Assembly: GCF_026672275.1 (NCBI RefSeq)
Contig: NZ_JANQCD010000002.1
Span: 186,001-250,000 of the forward strand
Reading direction: 5' to 3'
Source of the DNA: Marinifilum sp. D737
GTDB taxonomy: Bacteria; Bacteroidota; Bacteroidia; Bacteroidales; Marinifilaceae
Length of the DNA: 64,000 bases
Notes under the pieces: model-generated
What the model saw: only the letters and a program-made list of their open reading frames with translations
What the model was told of the DNA's origin: nothing
Database searches by the model: none
Position numbers and translations under genes: made by a program
Shown here: one piece after another, positions 47,495-58,294 of the stretch
Layout: every line of letters starts with the position of its first letter
Position numbering within the stretch: the stretch's first letter is position 1

Positions 47495-50452
47495 TTACTT
47501 GATAAATGATTTTATCTTTTCCAACAACAGCTCCTTTTTAATTGGTTTCGAAAGATAATCGTCACAGCCAATTTCGAGAGCTTTATCTTTATCGCCATTC
47601 ATAGCATAAGCTGTTTGAGCTATAATTGTTAAGTTTGGATTAAACTTCTTTATTTCAATAGTTGCTTTCATACCATCAACTTCTGGCATTCTCATATCCA
47701 TTAACACCAAATCGATATTATTTTCCTCTTTACAAATACGGATGGCTTCAGCGCCATTTTCAGCCCGTATAACTTTGTACTTGTTTCTTTTTAAAATTGT
47801 CTCTATCAATCTATAATTAGAAAGCTCATCTTCAGCAACCAATATTGTTGGAATATGGTTCGTATCTACTTTTGGCAATTCTATCTTCATGCTTTCCTCT
47901 TTTGAAAGAATACAATCCATCACCAAAGTAAATGTGGATCCTTTATTTGGTTCGGATTCAACTTCAATTCTTCCTCCAAGCATGTCCATTATCTTTTTGG
48001 AAATTGCCAAGCCCATTCCTGTACCTCCAAATGTTCTTGTAATTGAATCATCAACCTGGCGAAATTTATCAAAAATAATATCCTTCTTATCTTTTTCTAT
48101 TCCTACGCCCGTATCCTTAACGTATAACTTTAATTTTTCCCCATCAACAAAATAACCAAACTCAACTGATCCTTCGTTGGTAAACTTTAGTCCATTTTTA
48201 AATAGATTCATTACCACCTGCATAAGCCTTTGAAAATCGCTACGAACCAGTATTTTTGAATATCTTTCATCTGCAGTAAATTTTAAAGTCAATCGTTCTT
48301 TATTTTCCAATATCTGTTTTTTAGCTGCCAATTTTTTTGCCTCACATAAAAAGTTATCCATCAAGAACTCTTCTTCCACTTTCTTAATATTTCCGGATTC
48401 AATCATCGTAAAATTTAAGATGTCCTCTATCACCTCAAGTAATTGGTTTCCACTTTTATTTATTAATTGTACAAATTCTAATATTTCTTCAATATTCATA
48501 GAATCATTACACAAATTCGAAAATCCTATTACTGCATTTAATGGAGTTCTTAATTCATGAGAAACATTTGCCATAAAAGCAGACTTCATTCTGTCCGATT
48601 CTTCGGCCTTATTTTTTGCTTCTAATAAATCTTTCTCTATTTTTTTACTTTCTGTTATGTCTTCTTTGGTAGCCATATAATGAGTTATTCTTCCAAACTC
48701 ATCTTTAATTGCAGAAAAACTTGCTCGTTCCCAATATAACTCCTTATTCTTTTTAACATTCAAAAACTCACAATTCCATTCTTCTCCATTTTTCAGGTGT
48801 TCCCACATTTGCTTGTATACATCCTTAGGGGTAAATCCTGATTTCAGGATTCGAGGATTTTTTCCTATTACCTCTTCAGCACTATATCCAGATATTTGAC
48901 TGAACTTAGGATTTACATATTCAATATCTCCATCTCTATTAGTAATAACTATTGAAGCAGGACTTTGTTCCATGGAGCGATGCAAGGTTTTTAACTCCAT
49001 TTCTCTTTTTTTTCTTTTAACCCCCAAAGCAATCTGCACCGAAACAATTTCTAATAACTTTAAAGTATCTGAGTCAAGATTTGATGAATATGTATAAGAT
49101 GAAATTCCAAATACTCCTAGAACCAGCTCATTGTCAATAAGAGGAAAACCAATCCATCGCTTTGGAATTTGGCCCAAAGACAAAGCATTCTCTTCAACAA
49201 TTTCTTTTATTTGGTGTTCATCAAGATTTAACTTTTTTTTCCTTCGAATTGCAGTAAAACTAATTGATTCTGAAAAACTCAACCTATTATATTTAAAGGA
49301 TTTCTGACCAAAAGAACGCAAAGATCTATTGGTTGGTGAAATTAAATCAAGAAACATTTCACCATTACCCACAACAGGTTGTAACAAATCACCTATACTA
49401 TGAACCAATTCCACCTGACTTAAAGAAGAATTCAGAATATCCGTGATCCCATAAATGATATGCTCCTGCTTTTGTTTCCAAATCTCTACAGTTATGTTAC
49501 GGTAAATGGCATAAACCGCAACTTTCTCTTTATCAAGAAATATTGGTTTTCCTGTTACCTGTACATGAATTTGTTTTCCATACTTGGTTTGACGCACTGT
49601 AGTGAAATCCAATACTTGTCCTAAAGATGCTTGTTTTGTATACTTTTTGCCTTCTTCTTTAAAGTTTTCAGGAACAATTAAATCATTAATTTTTTCTGAC
49701 AATGCCTCTTCCAGAGTATATTCAAACAATTTTTCGAATTCTTTATTTACTCTTATCACCCTATCTTCATTATCAAGAATCACTATTGCATCAGGTGAAT
49801 TTTCAAATAAATTCTCAAAAAAAGTTTTTTGAACTCGAATTTCATTCGTGGCTTCCTTATTCTTTTCGATTTCGTTTCGCAATTCATAACTCATCTCAAA
49901 TTGAGACTCAATTCCCTTTGCAAACCGTATGGATTTTTCGATATTCTCTTCTATTTCCTCTCGGGAAAGCACTTTTAGCAAGTTAGCCTCCAAGGCTTCT
50001 TCATTACTTAGTTTCTCCCCATTGGCAATTTTAACGGCTATTGGATCATTCTCTTCAACAAATTGCCCGTACACAAAATATCCATAAAGTTCACCACTAA
50101 TTTTAACCGGGACAAAAACACCTCTGGCATGTGGTCCATATTTAATTTCAATACAAGCATCTTTCCGCTCGCTTTTCATCTTTGAAATTTTGTCAAAAAG
50201 ACTCTCCCCATCTTTAATTAATCCTCCATTAAAGAGTGTCATAGCTTGGCAGCTGCAGCTATTTACATATTTGTCTTCAAAATTCATTAACAAACAAGGG
50301 CAACCACTTAATTCCGAAAAAACATTAAGCATCATTAGTAAGCTATTCGGATTTTGAATATCTCTAAAATGATCCAGACTACTCTTATTCATTTCATTTT
50401 CATCGCATTTACACAGAGATTTTTTGGGGTCTTGAGATAAATCTTTAGTCAT
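47495..50452 (-). CDS. Hybrid sensor histidine kinase with PocR, PAS, GAF and receiver domains
   Basis: 985 residues from the ATG ending at 50452 (MTKDLSQDPKKS); the longer frame to 50533 adds 27 residues. No transmembrane segment seen, so a cytosolic sensor. Order: PocR-type ligand/metal domain with clustered cysteines (SGCPCLLMNFE, NSCSCQAM), PAS (ENSPDAIVILDNEDRVIRVN), GAF-like middle, second PAS (QSPASIVITNRDGDIEYVNP), HisKA with VSHELRTPLNAVIGFSN, ATPase with GTGMGLAISKKI, and receiver with phospho-Asp in VLMDMRMPEVDG. No cognate output regulator is adjacent. Confidence 0.9.
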   Translation of the reverse strand: MTKDLSQDPKKSLCKCDENEMNKSSLDHFRDIQNPNSLLMMLNVFSELSGCPCLLMNFEDKYVNSCSCQAMTLFNGGLIKDGESLFDKISKMKSERKDACIEIKYGPHARGVFVPVKISGELYGYFVYGQFVEENDPIAVKIANGEKLSNEEALEANLLKVLSREEIEENIEKSIRFAKGIESQFEMSYELRNEIEKNKEATNEIRVQKTFFENLFENSPDAIVILDNEDRVIRVNKEFEKLFEYTLEEALSEKINDLIVPENFKEEGKKYTKQASLGQVLDFTTVRQTKYGKQIHVQVTGKPIFLDKEKVAVYAIYRNITVEIWKQKQEHIIYGITDILNSSLSQVELVHSIGDLLQPVVGNGEMFLDLISPTNRSLRSFGQKSFKYNRLSFSESISFTAIRRKKKLNLDEHQIKEIVEENALSLGQIPKRWIGFPLIDNELVLGVFGISSYTYSSNLDSDTLKLLEIVSVQIALGVKRKKREMELKTLHRSMEQSPASIVITNRDGDIEYVNPKFSQISGYSAEEVIGKNPRILKSGFTPKDVYKQMWEHLKNGEEWNCEFLNVKKNKELYWERASFSAIKDEFGRITHYMATKEDITESKKIEKDLLEAKNKAEESDRMKSAFMANVSHELRTPLNAVIGFSNLCNDSMNIEEILEFVQLINKSGNQLLEVIEDILNFTMIESGNIKKVEEEFLMDNFLCEAKKLAAKKQILENKERLTLKFTADERYSKILVRSDFQRLMQVVMNLFKNGLKFTNEGSVEFGYFVDGEKLKLYVKDTGVGIEKDKKDIIFDKFRQVDDSITRTFGGTGMGLAISKKIMDMLGGRIEVESEPNKGSTFTLVMDCILSKEESMKIELPKVDTNHIPTILVAEDELSNYRLIETILKRNKYKVIRAENGAEAIRICKEENNIDLVLMDMRMPEVDGMKATIEIKKFNPNLTIIAQTAYAMNGDKDKALEIGCDDYLSKPIKKELLLEKIKSFIK

Positions 50453-50651
50453 AAAATTTTCATAGATATTATTTAGGTAGTGTATACTGAATTTAGTCAG
50501 AATTGTTCCCCTTTTTAGATAAAAAAAAATCACACAACAAAAGTATAAACACTATGTAAAACATCCTATCCAGCAACTTTTTAACAAATCACAATTTTAT
50601 CTCAATTATTAACTTAATAATTAATCACACCAAACGAGTTTTCAAATCATT

Positions 50652-50683
50652 TTTGGGCTCAGACCAAATTTTTAATAAATTTG
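50652..50683 (+). promoter_or_regulatory. Promoter of the 186-residue membrane protein gene
   Basis: TTTG (50652-50655), exactly 20 bp, then TAAATTTG (50676-50683); full match to the Bacteroidota consensus and 19 bp from the ATG. Confidence 0.75.
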
Positions 50684-50702
50684 ACTATATCATAAAAAGG
50701 TC

Positions 50703-51263
50703 ATGCAAAAACTTATTGGATTCAATATCAAGAGGAATAAAAAATTATTGGTGTCAGATATTATAAAATTTTACGAAGTAAGAGGTTATGAATTGACTGA
50801 TGCTAATGCTCATGGTATGACCTTTAAACGAGGTAACATTTGGGGAAATATGACTTCTCTAAATCCCACGAAATGGAGAACAAAGGTGAACATTGAAATT
50901 ATCAAAAAGGAAAGGATGGATTATAACATTTATGCCACCTACAAATTCACCACATCTGGCTTTTTTAGAACTAAAATTGAAGATAATTATTACAACGAAG
51001 AACTAAATGCCTTTTCAAAAGCAATAGAAAAATTCGAGCTTGATAGTGATTTCATAGAAACGATTGTAGCTAAAACCAATAAATCTAATTTTCACTTACT
51101 AACAAATTCTTTTTTACTAGGTATTCCAACTGCACTATTAATCATCCTGACAATTAACAGTCTTATCAACAACACATTACCAACTCTTATTGCTTCAGCA
51201 ATTACTGCAATTGCAATTATTGGTTTTTATGTAATTTTTGTAAAATTAAGGGGGAAAGCTTAA
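50703..51263 (+). CDS. Hypothetical protein with two C-terminal membrane segments
   Basis: 186 residues, not recognised. The N-terminal 125 residues are soluble and basic with several beta-strand-like runs (GMTFKRGNIWGNMTSLNPTKW). Two hydrophobic helices end the protein (FLLGIPTALLIILTI and LIASAITAIAIIGFYVIFV). Monocistronic with a clear consensus promoter, so it is very likely expressed. Between the hybrid kinase and an Omp85-like gene. Confidence 0.75.
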   Translation: MQKLIGFNIKRNKKLLVSDIIKFYEVRGYELTDANAHGMTFKRGNIWGNMTSLNPTKWRTKVNIEIIKKERMDYNIYATYKFTTSGFFRTKIEDNYYNEELNAFSKAIEKFELDSDFIETIVAKTNKSNFHLLTNSFLLGIPTALLIILTINSLINNTLPTLIASAITAIAIIGFYVIFVKLRGKA

Positions 51264-51492
51264 TCATTTATTACAAGAAGATAATTAATTTCCTGCTGCA
51301 CAAGAGAAAACAATACAGTATAAGCTTTATTTTAATGCAAATATATATTTTTTTAAAACGTTTGCACCATGTTTTAAAACTTATTTCAAACGTATGCGTA
51401 ATTCAAACATTATTGATAGTTTTGACCTAACGATTAAAAAATCAAAGTACTGATAAGAATCGCGACTAATAATTTGAAGTTTGATGTTTACA

Positions 51493-51526
51493 AAGACCGA
51501 GAAAATCTATTTTTTCGGTCTTTTGT
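51493..51526 (+). terminator. Bidirectional-looking terminator
   Basis: AAAGACCGAgaaaa pairs with tttttTCGGTCTTT; plus-strand RNA then has TTTTGTTTT. It lies just past the 3' end of the minus-strand Omp85-like gene and about 230 bp past the plus-strand gene. It could serve both, or end a small RNA started near 51430. Confidence 0.65.
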
Positions 51527-51527
51527 T

Positions 51528-53261
51528 TTAAAATCGACTTATAAAACCAAAGTGAATTTTAGCACTTCTTAAATCAAAACTCTGATTTTCTTGTTTACCT
51601 GAAGCATAGTTTAAACTAAAAACTCCTGCTTTTGTTGCAAAACTCAAACCAAACCCTACTCCAATTGGATAATCCTCTGTACTACTATCCAAAATTTCAC
51701 TTTTATAGTAAGCTAAGTCTGTAAACAAATAAAAACTCGTATTTTTTTCCGGAATAAATCGCAATTCATTGCTTACAATAGAATACCTCGACGCCCTGAA
51801 TGAAGCTTCATCAAATCCTCGCAGGCTGTTTAGACCACCAATTTTAAACAAATCATTTACAAACAAATTATCTGATTTTAAAAATCCAGATTGATTTTTC
51901 ACTCTATAACTGATCTTATTGCTAAGCGGAAAATTGATTTCTCCTTTCCATTTTATATTTAGAACCGAACTATTCAAATCAATACCATTATAAAGGCGAT
52001 CTGGAATCTTTCTGTTTTTTTCAATTTTATGCTTCCCTATTCCAATTGAGCTATTGAATTGCCATCCCCGTTTAGGATTAAAAGGATAATCCAAATTTGA
52101 ATAATTAAATCCCACTCCTCCCATATGTGTTTTTACGTCGGCATAATCGGGCAATACAGCAATTCCACTTAATTGTGAAGTAGATATTAATGAAGATGAA
52201 TGGTATTCGTAATATAATTTTACATGACGGTTCCCTTTTTGAAAAAGTTTAAAGCCAAAATTTAAATTGGTTGAAAGGTAAGTTGTATCCTGTTTGGAGA
52301 GTGTAAAATCAAAATCCAGGCCAATATTTCTTATCAAATATGGATGCATAAATCCTAGAGTTAAATCTTGACTTTTGGTATCGATTTTTTTCCAACTTAA
52401 TTTAATTTCTTCCCCAATTCGAAATGCATTATTCAAAAGTAAATTGATTTCTCCGGTTACAGCCAAACTCTCATCATCATCCTGATCTGATTGCAAACCA
52501 AGAATTCCATCAAATCGATTTGATGCTTGCCGATCCAAATAGGTATACAAAACTGCTTTATTCTTCACAAATTCTACCTCAGCCGGCTTAAGTTCTTTAC
52601 AAAAACTCAAATTATTAATTCTTGCAGATACTTTACTAAGGGTATTTTCACTAAAAGGAGAATTGGGTGTAACATCCAGATATTTCATTATAAACTCATT
52701 TCTCACTTTAAGTTTTCCTTTTAATTTTATACTATCCCATACAACAAATTTTCCTTTCTCTATATTCCAGGTAACATCCAATTTAGAGTTCCGAATATTA
52801 ACACTATCGTTATAGATTTTCGCAAATGGATACCCTTTATTATTATATGTCTCTATAATTTTTTGCTGATATTTTGCCATCTCACTTAGCTGAATCCTTT
52901 TATGATTATATAATCTAAAAGAAAAATTCATAGAATCTTTTTGATTAACTCCCTGGTGAGAGATGCGATTTAGAAAGTACTTGTCTCCAATATGAATAAA
53001 GGCCAATAACTTATCGTTTTTTGAAACCAGAGAATCCAAATTTGCTTCCAGATATCCCAATTGTCTTGCTTTTTGTATTTTATAGTCTAATTTGCTTAGT
53101 GCTACATCCACATCAGAATATTTCCCCTGAATTCGATACAACGACTTTGCAATACGTACAGAATTATTTTCTACAAACACATTCAACTGAACTTTATGCT
53201 GGGATAATACAGTAATCCAACCCATTAGAAGAAAAACTCCTATGAAAATTATCTTTTTCAT
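51528..53261 (-). CDS. BamA/TamA-like outer-membrane protein
   Basis: 577 residues from the ATG ending at 53261 (signal peptide MKKIIFIGVFLLMGWITVLS, cleaved near SQH); the longer frame adds 15 unlikely residues. POTRA-like repeats span about the first 230 residues, then a barrel: GLNSLRGFDEASFRASRY carries the RGF loop typical of Omp85 proteins, and the chain ends in FGFISRF with a terminal aromatic. Shorter than BamA; role in outer-membrane protein insertion or transport is inferred. Monocistronic. Confidence 0.8.
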   Translation of the reverse strand: MKKIIFIGVFLLMGWITVLSQHKVQLNVFVENNSVRIAKSLYRIQGKYSDVDVALSKLDYKIQKARQLGYLEANLDSLVSKNDKLLAFIHIGDKYFLNRISHQGVNQKDSMNFSFRLYNHKRIQLSEMAKYQQKIIETYNNKGYPFAKIYNDSVNIRNSKLDVTWNIEKGKFVVWDSIKLKGKLKVRNEFIMKYLDVTPNSPFSENTLSKVSARINNLSFCKELKPAEVEFVKNKAVLYTYLDRQASNRFDGILGLQSDQDDDESLAVTGEINLLLNNAFRIGEEIKLSWKKIDTKSQDLTLGFMHPYLIRNIGLDFDFTLSKQDTTYLSTNLNFGFKLFQKGNRHVKLYYEYHSSSLISTSQLSGIAVLPDYADVKTHMGGVGFNYSNLDYPFNPKRGWQFNSSIGIGKHKIEKNRKIPDRLYNGIDLNSSVLNIKWKGEINFPLSNKISYRVKNQSGFLKSDNLFVNDLFKIGGLNSLRGFDEASFRASRYSIVSNELRFIPEKNTSFYLFTDLAYYKSEILDSSTEDYPIGVGFGLSFATKAGVFSLNYASGKQENQSFDLRSAKIHFGFISRF

Positions 53262-53420
53262 ATTTATAAAATTCACCAAACTATATAAAGACTTGTTGAT
53301 ACACAATTTTTTAACCCAACGAAATTACAAGCATAAGATTATAATTAACCACAATTAGAACTTTTTTTTATATCTTTTCGAAAATTTTTAAACTTAATCT
53401 CGATCATAAATTTATTACCT

Positions 53421-53549
53421 ATGAAAAAAACACTTTATGCCATAGCCGTTATATTTCTTTTAGGATTATTTACCAGTTCGTGTGCAGTTGACAAAAAATG
53501 CCCTGCATATACTAAAGTAGATACAAGCAATACAATAAAAAAAGCTTAA
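53421..53549 (+). CDS. Tiny lipoprotein
   Basis: 42 residues: signal with lipobox GLFTSSC (Cys21), then AVDKKCPAYTKVDTSNTIKKA. Only 21 residues remain after lipidation. A terminator with a GAAA tetraloop and nine T follows 10 bp after the stop, which supports a real transcript. Divergent from the Omp85-like gene. Function unknown. Confidence 0.65.
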   Translation: MKKTLYAIAVIFLLGLFTSSCAVDKKCPAYTKVDTSNTIKKA

Positions 53550-53559
53550 TCCTAAGAAA

Positions 53560-53588
53560 AAATCTCATGAAAATGAGGTTTTTTTTTG
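53560..53588 (+). terminator. Terminator of the tiny lipoprotein gene
   Basis: AAATCTCAT / ATGAGGTTT (one wobble) closed by a GAAA tetraloop, then a run of nine T. Confidence 0.85.
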
Positions 53589-53720
53589 TTTATGAAGTAC
53601 AATTGCAATCGTTTTAATCTGCTTTATCAATTTGATTTAGTGTTTATTAAACAGGAATCCTTCGGTAAAAATATCTTGTTTTTTTTTCATTTTTTCTATA
53701 CAAAATATTTTTAAAATACA

Positions 53721-53728
53721 TACTTTTG
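53721..53728 (+). promoter_or_regulatory. Putative -7 element of gapA
   Basis: TACTTTTG matches TAnnTTTG, 42 bp before the gapA ATG. The -33 position is only T-rich, without a TTTG box. Confidence 0.45.
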
Positions 53729-53758
53729 CCATTGAGAAACAAAGGGTTTATAAATTAA

Positions 53759-54778
<1,020 letters not shown>

Positions 54779-54800
54779 TCCATACAAAATATAAGATTAA

Positions 54801-54830
54801 AAGACTCCGATTTTCGGGGTCTTTTTTTTT
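54801..54830 (+). terminator. Terminator of gapA
   Basis: AAGACTCCGA / TCGGGGTCTT (one wobble) with a 3-4 nt loop and a run of ten T, 22 bp past the stop. Confidence 0.9.
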
Positions 54831-54965
54831 GAACATATATGATATAAAACACATAATTCTGCGAACAACGTAATCAGAAAAACCATATGTTTGCTCTGTA
54901 AATAGAGAAATAATTCGCTATTGTAAAAACTGAAATTACACTTAAACAACAATTTCAAAAAGAAA

Positions 54966-57518
54966 ATGTTAGAACAATACCTAAAACATGAAGAGGCAAG
55001 GAAAGCCAAAGGAATTCCAGCCTTACCCTTGAATGCTGAGCAAACTCAAGATTTATGCAACTTATTGCAAAATCCTATTCAAGGAAAAGAAGATTTTTTA
55101 CTTCACCTTTTTACTGAAAGAATTGCACCTGGTGTTGATGATTCAACTAAAGTTAAAGCTGAATTCTTAGGTCAAATTCTTACAAACGAAGTATCAACTC
55201 CATTAATCGACAAGAAAAAAGCGATTTCTATTCTTGGAACAATGATGGGTGGTTACAATGTTCAGGTATTGGTAGAAGCTTTGCAAAACGAAGAATTAGC
55301 TACGGATGCTGCCGAAGCACTTAAAGGCATTATTCTTGTTTACGATGCTTTCGAAACAGTAGCTGAGCTATCTAAAACCAACGCTGCTGCCAAAAGCGTA
55401 ATCGAATCCTGGGCAAATGCAGAATGGTTTACTTCTCGTGAAGAGTTACCGGAAGAAATTAAATTAAAAGTTTACAAAGTTGAAGGTGAAATCAACACTG
55501 ATGATTTCTCTCCTGCATCTCAAGCTTTTACTCGTCCTGATATTCCATTGCATGCTTTAGCTATGGGAGCTGGTCGTTTTGAAGATGGTATCGAAACTAT
55601 TGCTGGCTGGCGAAAAGAAGGTCACAAAGTTGCTTTTGTAGGTGACGTTGTAGGTACTGGTTCTTCTCGTAAATCTGCTGCCAACTCATTGTTATGGCAC
55701 ATCGGTGAAGATATTCCATGTGTTCCAAACAAACGTACGGCTGGTGTAGTAATTGGTGGTGCTATTGCTCCAATTTTCTACAACACAACTCAGGATTCAG
55801 GTGGATTACCTATCACAACCGATGTTTCAGTATTAAATACTGGTGATGAAATCATCATTAACAATGTAAAAGGTGAAATCACTCGTGATGGCGAGGTTAT
55901 TTCTACTTACACTTTAACTCCAGACACTCTAACTGATGAGTACAGAGCAGGAGGACGTATTCCTTTGATTATTGGTAAAGCGTTAACTGAAAAATCTCGT
56001 ACTCTATTAGGAATGCCTGCTGCTGATATTTTTAAAGTAGCCAACAACCCTCAGCCAAAACCTGATCAAGGTTATACAATGGCTCAGAAAATTGTAGGTA
56101 AAGCTTGTGGAGTTGAAGGTGTATTGCCAGGAACATCATGTGCGCCAAAAATGACAACTGTAGGTTCTCAGGATACAACAGGTCCTATGACTCGTGATGA
56201 AATTAAAGAGTTGGCATGTTTGAAATTCGAAGCTCCAATGTTCATGCAGTCATTCTGTCACACTGCTGCTTATCCTAAAGCAACTGACGTTGCAATGCAC
56301 AAAAGCATGCCTAAATTTATGGCAGATCGTAAAGGTGTACCATTGAAACAAGGTGATGGTGTAATTCACTCATGGTTGAACCGTTTATTGGTTCCTGATA
56401 CTGTTGGTACAGGTGGTGACTCTCACACTCGTTTCCCATTGGGTATTTCATTCCCTGCAGGTTCAGGTTTGGTTGCTTTTGCCGGAGCATTAGGATTCAT
56501 GCCACTAGATATGCCGGAATCAGTATTGGTTAAATTCAAAGGCAAGTTAAACCCAGGTATCACTTTACGTGATGTGGTAAATGCTATTCCATATTTCGCA
56601 ATAAAGAACGGTCAGTTAACTGTTCCTAAGAAAAATAAAATCAACATTTTCAATGGTAAGATTATCGAGATGGAAGGTCTTGAGGATATTACTGTTGAGC
56701 AAGCATTTGAGTTAACTGATGCTACTGCAGAGCGTTCTGCAGCTGCTGGTTGTATTAAGTTATCAGAAGAACGTGTAGTAGAGTATGTAAAATCTAACGT
56801 TGCCTTGATGAAATCAATGATCAAGATGGGTTACGAAGATGCACAAACTATCCAAAACCGTATTGATGCTTGTAATGAGTGGTTGGCAAATCCAACATTG
56901 ATCGAAAGAGATGAAAATGCAGAATATGCTGCTACTATCGAAATCGACCTTGCAGAAATTACTGAGCCAATCTTGTGTTGTCCAAACGATCCGGATGATG
57001 TAAAATTACTTTCTGAAGTTGAAAACACTGAAATCCAGGATGTATTCATTGGTTCATGTATGACTAACATTGGTCATTTCCGTGCTTGTGAAAAAGTTTG
57101 GAAAGGGTCAACTCCATCAGATAAGGTAAGAACCTATATGGCTCCTCCAACACGTATGGACGCAGCTGTATTGAAAGAAGAAGCTACTTTCTCAACTTTC
57201 TCTCAGTTAGGTGTTCGTGTTGAAACTCCTGGTTGTTCGCTTTGTATGGGTAACCAGTTGAGAGTACCAGATAATTCAACTGTATTCTCTACTTCTACTC
57301 GTAACTTTAACAACCGCATGGGTACGGGAGCTCAGGTTTACTTAGGATCTGCAGAACTTGGTGCAGTTGTTTCAGTAATGGGTAAATTACCAACTCCTGC
57401 TGAGTATATGGAAATGTACAAAGAGAAAATCCAAGAGCATGAAGCTGAAGTGTATAAATACATGCAGTTTGATGAAATGGATATGGAGGATGCTCTATAC
57501 CAAAGAAGAGATCAATAA
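54966..57518 (+). CDS. acnB: Aconitate hydratase B
   Basis: 850 residues, AcnB type (HEAT-like N-terminus MLEQYLKHEEARKAKGIPALPLN..., then the swivel domain, then the catalytic domains). [4Fe-4S] cysteines are in SCMTNIGHFR and ETPGCSLCMGNQLRV, with substrate residues in GGDSHTRFPLGISFPAGSG. Interconverts citrate and isocitrate; AcnB enzymes may also act on 2-methyl-cis-aconitate. Own terminator; upstream neighbour is gapA. Confidence 0.95.
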   Translation: MLEQYLKHEEARKAKGIPALPLNAEQTQDLCNLLQNPIQGKEDFLLHLFTERIAPGVDDSTKVKAEFLGQILTNEVSTPLIDKKKAISILGTMMGGYNVQVLVEALQNEELATDAAEALKGIILVYDAFETVAELSKTNAAAKSVIESWANAEWFTSREELPEEIKLKVYKVEGEINTDDFSPASQAFTRPDIPLHALAMGAGRFEDGIETIAGWRKEGHKVAFVGDVVGTGSSRKSAANSLLWHIGEDIPCVPNKRTAGVVIGGAIAPIFYNTTQDSGGLPITTDVSVLNTGDEIIINNVKGEITRDGEVISTYTLTPDTLTDEYRAGGRIPLIIGKALTEKSRTLLGMPAADIFKVANNPQPKPDQGYTMAQKIVGKACGVEGVLPGTSCAPKMTTVGSQDTTGPMTRDEIKELACLKFEAPMFMQSFCHTAAYPKATDVAMHKSMPKFMADRKGVPLKQGDGVIHSWLNRLLVPDTVGTGGDSHTRFPLGISFPAGSGLVAFAGALGFMPLDMPESVLVKFKGKLNPGITLRDVVNAIPYFAIKNGQLTVPKKNKINIFNGKIIEMEGLEDITVEQAFELTDATAERSAAAGCIKLSEERVVEYVKSNVALMKSMIKMGYEDAQTIQNRIDACNEWLANPTLIERDENAEYAATIEIDLAEITEPILCCPNDPDDVKLLSEVENTEIQDVFIGSCMTNIGHFRACEKVWKGSTPSDKVRTYMAPPTRMDAAVLKEEATFSTFSQLGVRVETPGCSLCMGNQLRVPDNSTVFSTSTRNFNNRMGTGAQVYLGSAELGAVVSVMGKLPTPAEYMEMYKEKIQEHEAEVYKYMQFDEMDMEDALYQRRDQ

Positions 57519-57540
57519 TTAAATCTCAATATAATTGACA

Positions 57541-57571
57541 AAGCCGGTGTTTTTAACATCGGCTTTTTTCT
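57541..57571 (+). terminator. Terminator of acnB
   Basis: AAGCCGGTGTT / AACATCGGCTT (one wobble) around a 3-nt loop, then a T-run; 22 bp past the stop. Confidence 0.85.
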
Positions 57572-57708
57572 TCGTATAAGTTTAGCTAAATTGCGAATTC
57601 ACAACCAACTTATAACCTATAAAACTTATTTTTACCTTATTGATTGTAAGCAACCAATAAGCATTACTCCTGAATAATTAGCATTTAAAATGGCATAATA
57701 GAAAAAAT

Positions 57709-58011
57709 ATGTGGCAACAATTGATTCAATGGCTCGAGCACTTCCAAATCCAATGCTCATTTCAAAACTACTGGGGAGTTTGTTGTCCAGGTTGTGGTTT
57801 TCAATCTGCTTTATTAGAATTATTAAAAGGTAACATATGGGAATCTATTCAAACCTACCCTGCACTAATCCCAATTCTTGTCACAATCCTTCTCTTCTTT
57901 ATAAAACTAAAAATCAATTCGAAACTAATTTCCATTACATTAAGATCTTCTTTCTTTTTAAGTATCATTCTCATACTTTCCAACTACATTATTAATCTTA
58001 GTTCGAGTTAA
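57709..58011 (+). CDS. DUF2752 small membrane protein
   Basis: 100 residues. The DUF2752 mark CCPGCGFQSALLELLKG is near residue 25-40, followed by two membrane segments. The invariant cysteines and glycines suggest a metal or disulphide site, but no function is known. Its 300 bp reach almost no neighbour, so it is likely monocistronic. Confidence 0.8.
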   Translation: MWQQLIQWLEHFQIQCSFQNYWGVCCPGCGFQSALLELLKGNIWESIQTYPALIPILVTILLFFIKLKINSKLISITLRSSFFLSIILILSNYIINLSSS

Positions 58012-58294
58012 GCAATAACATTTAAATATTTGAAATAATTTCATGTAGGTTTTCATATTTAACAAGCAATTGGCAATCAGCCTCCAGCTGTTAGCTTTCA
58101 AATCACCAAATTAACTTTTAAGAACTATTGTAGCCAATTGCCTGATCTTTAAAATCAGTATAATACAAATTCTCAGTAATTAAATAAGAAGGTCTTATAT
58201 CGAAATTACCTTATTAAATAATTCCATACAATTCTTATATTTGCATCGATTCAAAAATAGACCAATAAAGGTCTTTTAAGCTACAAATATCAAT
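58012..58294. other. 283-bp upstream region of the acyl-CoA reductase gene
   Basis: AT-rich. Contains an imperfect inverted pair AGCAATTGGC / GCCAATTGC (near 58065 and 58133), a TATATTTG -7 element at 58236, and a small AGACC/GGTCT hairpin with T-run just before the ATG. No ORF supported. Confidence 0.4.
58236..58243 (+). promoter_or_regulatory. Putative -7 element of the acyl-CoA reductase gene
   Basis: TATATTTG matches TAnnTTTG and stands 51 bp before the ATG. No -33 TTTG at the expected distance. Confidence 0.4.
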
